Shown here piece after piece: positions 16,816 to 20,133 of a stretch of DNA of 20,133 bases. Position 1 is the first letter of the stretch. Every line of letters starts with the position of its first letter. Both the position numbers and the translations under genes were made by a program. The stretch spans positions 1 through 20,133 of the forward strand of contig JADFMZ010000012.1 in assembly GCA_022563615.1 (NCBI GenBank). The letters are read 5' to 3'. Under the pieces are notes generated by a model, which saw only the letters and a list, made by a program, of their open reading frames with translations, had not been told where the DNA came from and did no database searches. The stretch comes from Planctomycetota bacterium. Its GTDB lineage: Bacteria; Planctomycetota; Phycisphaerae; UBA1845.

Positions 16816-18240
16816 GTGAGTGAATCATCGGTACGACATCATTGCGGCCTGTTCGGCATCTGGGGTCACGAAGAGGCCGTCTCGTTGACCTATCTGGGGC
16901 TTCACGCGCTCCAGCACCGGGGCCAGGAGTCTGCCGGAATCGTCTCGACCAACGGAGATAAACTGCGCCGACATGCCGGGTTGGGATTGGTCAGGCGTGT
17001 GTTCGACACTCGGACTCTGGAACAGATTCGGGGCCGAGTCGCCGTTGGGCATGTCCGTTACTCCACCACGGGAGGTCCGACGGTCAGCAACAGCCAGCCG
17101 CTTTTGTTCTCCTTTGCCGGTGGGCAGGTGGCCGTCGCCCACAACGGCAATCTGATCAATGCAGCCCTGCTGCGACGCAACTACGAAAAAGTTGGGCACA
17201 TCTTTCAGACCACCAGCGACACCGAGGTCATCATTCACCTATTGGCCAAGCCCGCCCACCAGAATAAGAAAAACCCTTTGAATCACGTGTTGAACCACCT
17301 TCAGGGGGCCTATTCTCTGCTACTGCTGTTTCCCGATCGGATGGTGGCGGTGCGAGACCCGCTGGGGTTCAGGCCGTTGTGTCTGGGAAGAACGCAATGC
17401 GGTGCGACCGTGGTGGCTTCGGAAACCAAGGCGTTTGACATGATCGACGCCACCTATGTTCGGGATATCGAGCCGGGCGAGATCGTAACGATCAGCGACG
17501 AAGGCGTGGTCAGCCGGCGCTTCGGCGGGAGCACCAACGGGCGCGGCGCCGCCTGCATCTTCGAGCAGATTTATTTCGCCGATCCGTCCAGCATGATCTT
17601 CGGCGAGAACGTCCACATGGTTCGGGCCGCCATGGGGCGACGCCTGGCCCGCGAAGCGCCGATCGAGGCGGATCTGGTCGTGCCCATTCCCACCTGCGGC
17701 CAATGCGCCGCAACGGGCTACGCACGCGAGAGCGGCATCCCCTATGGCCGGGCGTTTACGACGAGCCACTATTCAGGCCGGTCGTTCATCCTTCCGACCC
17801 AATCGGGTCGGGATATGGCCGTCAAAATGAAGCTCAACGTCATCAAAGAGGCCGTCGCCGGACAGCGGCTCATCGTGGTGGAGGACTCCATCGTTCGCGG
17901 CACGACCACGCGGGGCAAGATTGGTGCGCTCCGGCAAGCCGGCGCCCGGGAGATTCACCTTCGCGTCGCCAGCCCGCCGATCCGCCACCCCTGCTATTTC
18001 GGCATCGACTTTCCCGATCCCAAAGAGCTGGTCGCCCACGACCGATCCGTGGAGGACATCCGTCAATTCATCGGCGTCGACTCGCTGCACTACCTTTCGC
18101 ACGAAGGCATGCTTGACTGCGTCAAGATGGCCTCCAACAAATACTGCACAGCCTGCTTTTCCGGCGACTATCCGCTCGACGTGCACGAGCCGGTTGAAAA
18201 ATTCGCCATGGAGCGCGGGCAACTCAAAATGTTCACGTAG
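16816..18240 (+). CDS. purF: PurF, amidophosphoribosyltransferase
   Basis: This enzyme makes 5-phosphoribosylamine from PRPP and glutamine, the first step of purine synthesis. The GTG start at 16816 follows GAGG by seven bases and gives 474 residues; the frame is open to 16723. A nine-residue propeptide precedes the nucleophile Cys10 (HHC-GLFGIWG), then the glutaminase domain (HRGQESAG, GHVRYSTTG, HNGNL) and the PRPP domain (VEDSIVRGTT, 355-364). Four cysteines at 247, 393, 444 and 447 match the [4Fe-4S] ligands of the oxygen-sensitive B. subtilis type. Unusual is PTCGQC at 292-297, where relatives have a PDSG-type loop. The stop codon lies within the end of a palindromic repeat, and the last codons recur 82 bases downstream. 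Confidence 0.97.
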   Translation: MSESSVRHHCGLFGIWGHEEAVSLTYLGLHALQHRGQESAGIVSTNGDKLRRHAGLGLVRRVFDTRTLEQIRGRVAVGHVRYSTTGGPTVSNSQPLLFSFAGGQVAVAHNGNLINAALLRRNYEKVGHIFQTTSDTEVIIHLLAKPAHQNKKNPLNHVLNHLQGAYSLLLLFPDRMVAVRDPLGFRPLCLGRTQCGATVVASETKAFDMIDATYVRDIEPGEIVTISDEGVVSRRFGGSTNGRGAACIFEQIYFADPSSMIFGENVHMVRAAMGRRLAREAPIEADLVVPIPTCGQCAATGYARESGIPYGRAFTTSHYSGRSFILPTQSGRDMAVKMKLNVIKEAVAGQRLIVVEDSIVRGTTTRGKIGALRQAGAREIHLRVASPPIRHPCYFGIDFPDPKELVAHDRSVEDIRQFIGVDSLHYLSHEGMLDCVKMASNKYCTACFSGDYPLDVHEPVEKFAMERGQLKMFT

Positions 18241-18302
18241 GGTGGGCCGTGCCCACCATCCCAAGCGGTTGTTGGGAACGCGGTGGGCGTGGCCCACCCT
18301 AC
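18237..18302. repeat. Palindromic element B at the purF stop codon
   Basis: This 66-base unit is bounded by GTAGGGT and ACCCTAC. Arms 18237-18257 and 18282-18302 are complementary at 19 of 21 positions. Its first bases GTAG contain the purF TAG. As RNA it would be a long hairpin directly at the end of purF, with no U-tract. It is the shortest of three such elements in the window. Confidence 0.85.
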
Positions 18303-18322
18303 AAGTTAAGATGTTCACGTAG
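18302..18322 (+). repeat. Second copy of the purF 3' end
   Basis: These bases repeat the last seven codons of purF (18220-18240): QLKMFT-stop there, QVKMFT-stop here. The shared run ATGTTCACGTAGGGTG is exact over 16 bases (18229-18244 and 18311-18326). The offset is 82 bases, so the copy is out of frame with purF and untranslated. It flanks element B on its far side. Confidence 0.85.
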
Positions 18323-18467
18323 GGTGCGTCTTGACGCACCAACAACGGCTATCCCGGCGATCAACCCCCATTCGAAGACGGGTGGTCCGCCTCCTTCGGA
18401 GGTGGGGGACTCGATGATCATCGCCTCCCCCATGTCCCAAGGACATAGGCCACCCGCCCCACCCTAC
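18319..18467. repeat. Palindromic element C, multi-stem
   Basis: GTAGGGT (18319-18325) and ACCCTAC (18461-18467) bound a 149-base unit. Inside are GGTGCGTC/GACGCACC (18323-18340), an outer stem CGGGTGG/CCACCCG (18379-18385 with 18450-18456), and within it hairpins CCTCC-TTC-GGAGG, TGGGGGA/TCCCCCA and TGTCC-CAA-GGACA. The predicted fold is a branched structure. No coding sequence is seen. Confidence 0.75.
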
Positions 18468-18496
18468 AACTGGCGAGCTGTGAGGTTCCTGGGGAA

Positions 18497-18552
18497 CGCA
18501 AAGATCATCTTTGCGCCACCCTGTGGCTCGGCAGGAGCCTCGCCCTCCCGGG
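18497..18552. repeat. Further repeat units beside the prepilin-like gene
   Basis: CGCAAAGAT-C-ATCTTTGCG (18497-18515) is a nine-base stem sharing its GCAAAGA/TCTTTGC core with the hairpin inside glnS. It is followed by a unit containing GGCTCGGCAGGAGCC (from 18524). In translation on the minus strand this gives EGEAPAEP, a string I recall from many planctomycete hypothetical proteins. With elements B and C it fills the whole 344-base purF to prepilin spacer. Confidence 0.7.
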
Positions 18553-18584
18553 AATGTTCGAGCGCCAATGCCCCGCCGGTTGTG

Positions 18585-19547
18585 TTACGGACCCTGGCCA
18601 AGACGCTCGAGCCCGGACTCCGTCCAAACGTCGTCACCATTGCGGATTGAGAAGAAACGATTGTTGCCGTCGAAGCCCACGACGCCGTCGTCGCCCACGC
18701 GATAGTTAAGGCTTTCGAGCGTCTCTTCCGAGACGTGTGCGTCAACCCACAAAATGTTTCCCTTGCGCTTGTGGCGTTCGTGCAGGGCTGTTCGCGCTTC
18801 ATGCCCGTCGCCCAGGCTGGCCATTTCGCCCCGAACCGGATCGACCCGGGGAGGATCGAGGTTGAACCCCTCATTGCCCAGAGCGGTGATTGTTCGTCCG
18901 CTACGACTGTCGTTTAGCTTATTGTCCTCGTAGGGCGTGCGGTCGCGTCGAGAGAAGGAGGCCGCCGTTCCCATGGAATCCGCCGCGGCCACACACTGGG
19001 CAGGCGAGCGCACTGATGACGAAGTCACCGGCCAATTCTTGTAGGATGTTCGTACGTTGGGATCTCTCAGCCGGGCGTTGCCGAGAAACTGGTAGTTGTA
19101 TCCATAGCACGCGTTCCGTTCGTCGGTCCAGTCAGACACTTCGGGGCAGAGGTAGGCGTCATTGGAATAGTTCTGTCGATCGCCGGGTTGGCCGAACTTG
19201 TCGATCGATTTTTTGCTCGGCTGTGGATCCTCGAAGGGCGGCAGGCCCACCTGGCTGGCCATCATGGTCAAAAACGTGGGGCGATACTTGATCCCGCCCG
19301 GAACCCGCAATCGCCAGTGGTAGTCGTTGATCTTGGGCAGTCGCGCCGGCACGAGCACGTCCTTGTTCTCGTTGGCATAGAGCACGAGGCCTTGGCCGAC
19401 GGTCCGAAGGCGCGTGCGACAAAGCAGCGACTTGGCCGCCTGCCGCGCCTCCGACAGCGCGGGAATCAATACGGAAAGCAACACCCCGATGATCGCAATC
19501 ACAACCAACAGCTCGATCAGCGTGAAGGCTCGTCGCATGTTCGTCAC
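18585..19547 (-). CDS. Prepilin-like protein with N-terminal methylation motif
   Basis: This 320-residue protein begins with a type IV prepilin leader: MRRA, then FTLIELLVVIAIIGVLLSVLIPA. Phe8 would become residue 1 after prepilin peptidase cleavage, and Glu12 is the conserved Glu5 of the mature form. The body is a globular domain outside the membrane, ending with HKRKGNILWVDAHV, the H-X9-D-x(H) pattern of the large PVC-group pseudopilin family (usually DGH, here DAH). Such proteins occur in tens to hundreds per planctomycete genome and their function is not known. The start is GTG at 19547, with GAGGG just before it; an ATG three codons on is also possible. No secretion genes are adjacent. 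Confidence 0.9.
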   Translation of the reverse strand: MTNMRRAFTLIELLVVIAIIGVLLSVLIPALSEARQAAKSLLCRTRLRTVGQGLVLYANENKDVLVPARLPKINDYHWRLRVPGGIKYRPTFLTMMASQVGLPPFEDPQPSKKSIDKFGQPGDRQNYSNDAYLCPEVSDWTDERNACYGYNYQFLGNARLRDPNVRTSYKNWPVTSSSVRSPAQCVAAADSMGTAASFSRRDRTPYEDNKLNDSRSGRTITALGNEGFNLDPPRVDPVRGEMASLGDGHEARTALHERHKRKGNILWVDAHVSEETLESLNYRVGDDGVVGFDGNNRFFSIRNGDDVWTESGLERLGQGP

Positions 19548-19849
19548 TTTCCCTCGGTCTACGTCTGACGTTGCCCTTGCAGTTCCGGTAAACCAGAATC
19601 TGTCCCGCTGTAACCGAATGCACCGACCATGATGCTACCGGGTCGCACGGCTCCAGGCCACTGGGAACACAACATTCGACGTGTCTCGCGGCGGGCATCC
19701 GGCGCGCGGAATGGGCAATTGACCGGTGCCACGAGTCTGTCGGCGTGAAGAAGTAGTCGCTGACGACGCTTCGGGACAAGCTGATCAAGATCGGGGCTGC
19801 ACACCGTCCAGAATGACCGTTGCGCCCGGCCCGGAGCGCGACAAAACCC

Positions 19850-19878
19850 TTGCATAGAGGAAGCTGAATCGGTATGAT
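19850..19878 (+). promoter_or_regulatory. Promoter of the FG-GAP/VCBS-like gene
   Basis: TTGCAT (19850-19855), 17 bases, TATGAT (19873-19878). The -10 matches at five of six positions. Transcription would begin near 19885, about 50 bases before the GTG, and GGGAGG (19921-19926) serves as ribosome binding site. The rest of the 386-base divergent spacer shows no gene. Confidence 0.55.
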
Positions 19879-19933
19879 GGAAGCTCGGTCGGGCCAGAGC
19901 CATCTCGGAAATGTCGGATAGGGAGGCGGTAAG

Positions 19934-20133
19934 GTGAAGCACACCAGAGTTGCAGCAGCATCGTTTGCGGCGGTATTGAGCCCGCTTGCGGGGTTCGCCG
20001 CGTGGCTGGCGGGGGCGCTGCCCGCCCGGGGCGCTGATGTGCAGTTCACCGAGCGGGTGATCTCGACCACAGCCCTTGGGGCGTTTTCCGTTTTCGCGAT
20101 AGACTTAGACGGCGACGGTGGCACCGACGTCCT
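19934..20133 (+). CDS. Secreted FG-GAP/VCBS repeat protein, N-terminal part
   Basis: The GTG at 19934-19936 lies seven bases after GGGAGG. The first 66 codons give a signal peptide (basic VKHTR, an Ala/Leu-rich core, cleavage probably after LPARGA near residue 34). The mature start is DVQFTERVISTTALGAFSVFAIDLDGDGGTDVL. The DLDGDGGTDVL segment is a calcium-binding FG-GAP/VCBS repeat, and the VIST...GAFSVFA lead-in is typical of the first repeat of such proteins, which form extracellular beta-propellers. The gene is cut by the right edge, so length and any further domains are unknown. Confidence 0.8.
   Translation, partial: MKHTRVAAASFAAVLSPLAGFAAWLAGALPARGADVQFTERVISTTALGAFSVFAIDLDGDGGTDV

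Noticed and set aside
18237..18302. Element B as an intrinsic terminator of purF
   Set aside because: The stem is strong but no U-tract follows on either strand, and it belongs to a dispersed repeat family. It may impede transcription, but a standard terminator cannot be claimed.
18237..18552. Repeat cluster as a CRISPR array
   Set aside because: The units are palindromes of different sequence and length without regular spacers, and no cas gene is in the window.
19548..19720. Cobalamin-riboswitch-like look of the prepilin upstream region (minus strand)
   Set aside because: A few G/C-rich blocks loosely recall the B12 box, but the conserved core strings are absent and the downstream gene is not a cobalamin or ribonucleotide gene.

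Overview
The window reads as chromosomal DNA of a GC-rich bacterium, most likely a planctomycete (Planctomycetota, perhaps Phycisphaerae-like). This is an inference from three things: a cell-wall cluster that is retained but altered, a prepilin-like protein of the H-X9-D type common in the PVC group, and many short palindromic repeats in the spacers, including one whose translation contains the GEAPAEP string I associate with planctomycete hypothetical proteins. No phage, insertion sequence, CRISPR, rRNA or tRNA gene was found.

Region 1 (1-9607, minus strand) is a division and cell-wall (dcw) cluster. In transcription order it is mraZ, rsmH, a LysM-domain membrane protein, a small FtsL-like membrane protein, ftsI (class B PBP), murE, murF and mraY, which runs off the left edge. 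MurE carries DNPR, so the wall peptide should contain meso-diaminopimelate. Several junctions overlap by 4 bases (LysM/FtsL-like, murE/murF). The ftsL-ftsI and ftsI-murE gaps are instead filled with palindromic repeats. A consensus-like promoter containing a candidate MraZ operator lies upstream of mraZ.

Region 2 (9963-13711) holds glnS (minus) and, divergently, a CstA-family transporter (plus) with a promoter placed so that its mRNA may be leaderless. GlnRS carries an in-frame insertion of about 45 residues, encoded mostly by two direct copies of a dispersed repeat flanking a hairpin.

Region 3 (13909-16555, minus) is a two-gene unit: an Eis-like acetyltransferase followed 10 bases later by a membrane-anchored SGNH hydrolase. 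Region 4 is purF (plus), with a strong promoter and a hairpin-rich leader. PurF keeps its nucleophilic Cys and all four Fe-S cysteines but has PTCGQC where PDSG is usual. Its last seven codons are repeated 82 bases downstream across a palindromic element, and a repeat cluster fills the rest of that spacer. Region 5 is a prepilin-like protein (minus) and, divergently, the start of a secreted FG-GAP/VCBS repeat protein cut by the right edge.

The clearest unusual theme is the repeats. Two short palindromic families occupy most spacers; one has entered the glnS coding sequence and another supplies the purF stop codon. I did not find a convincing new multi-gene system.
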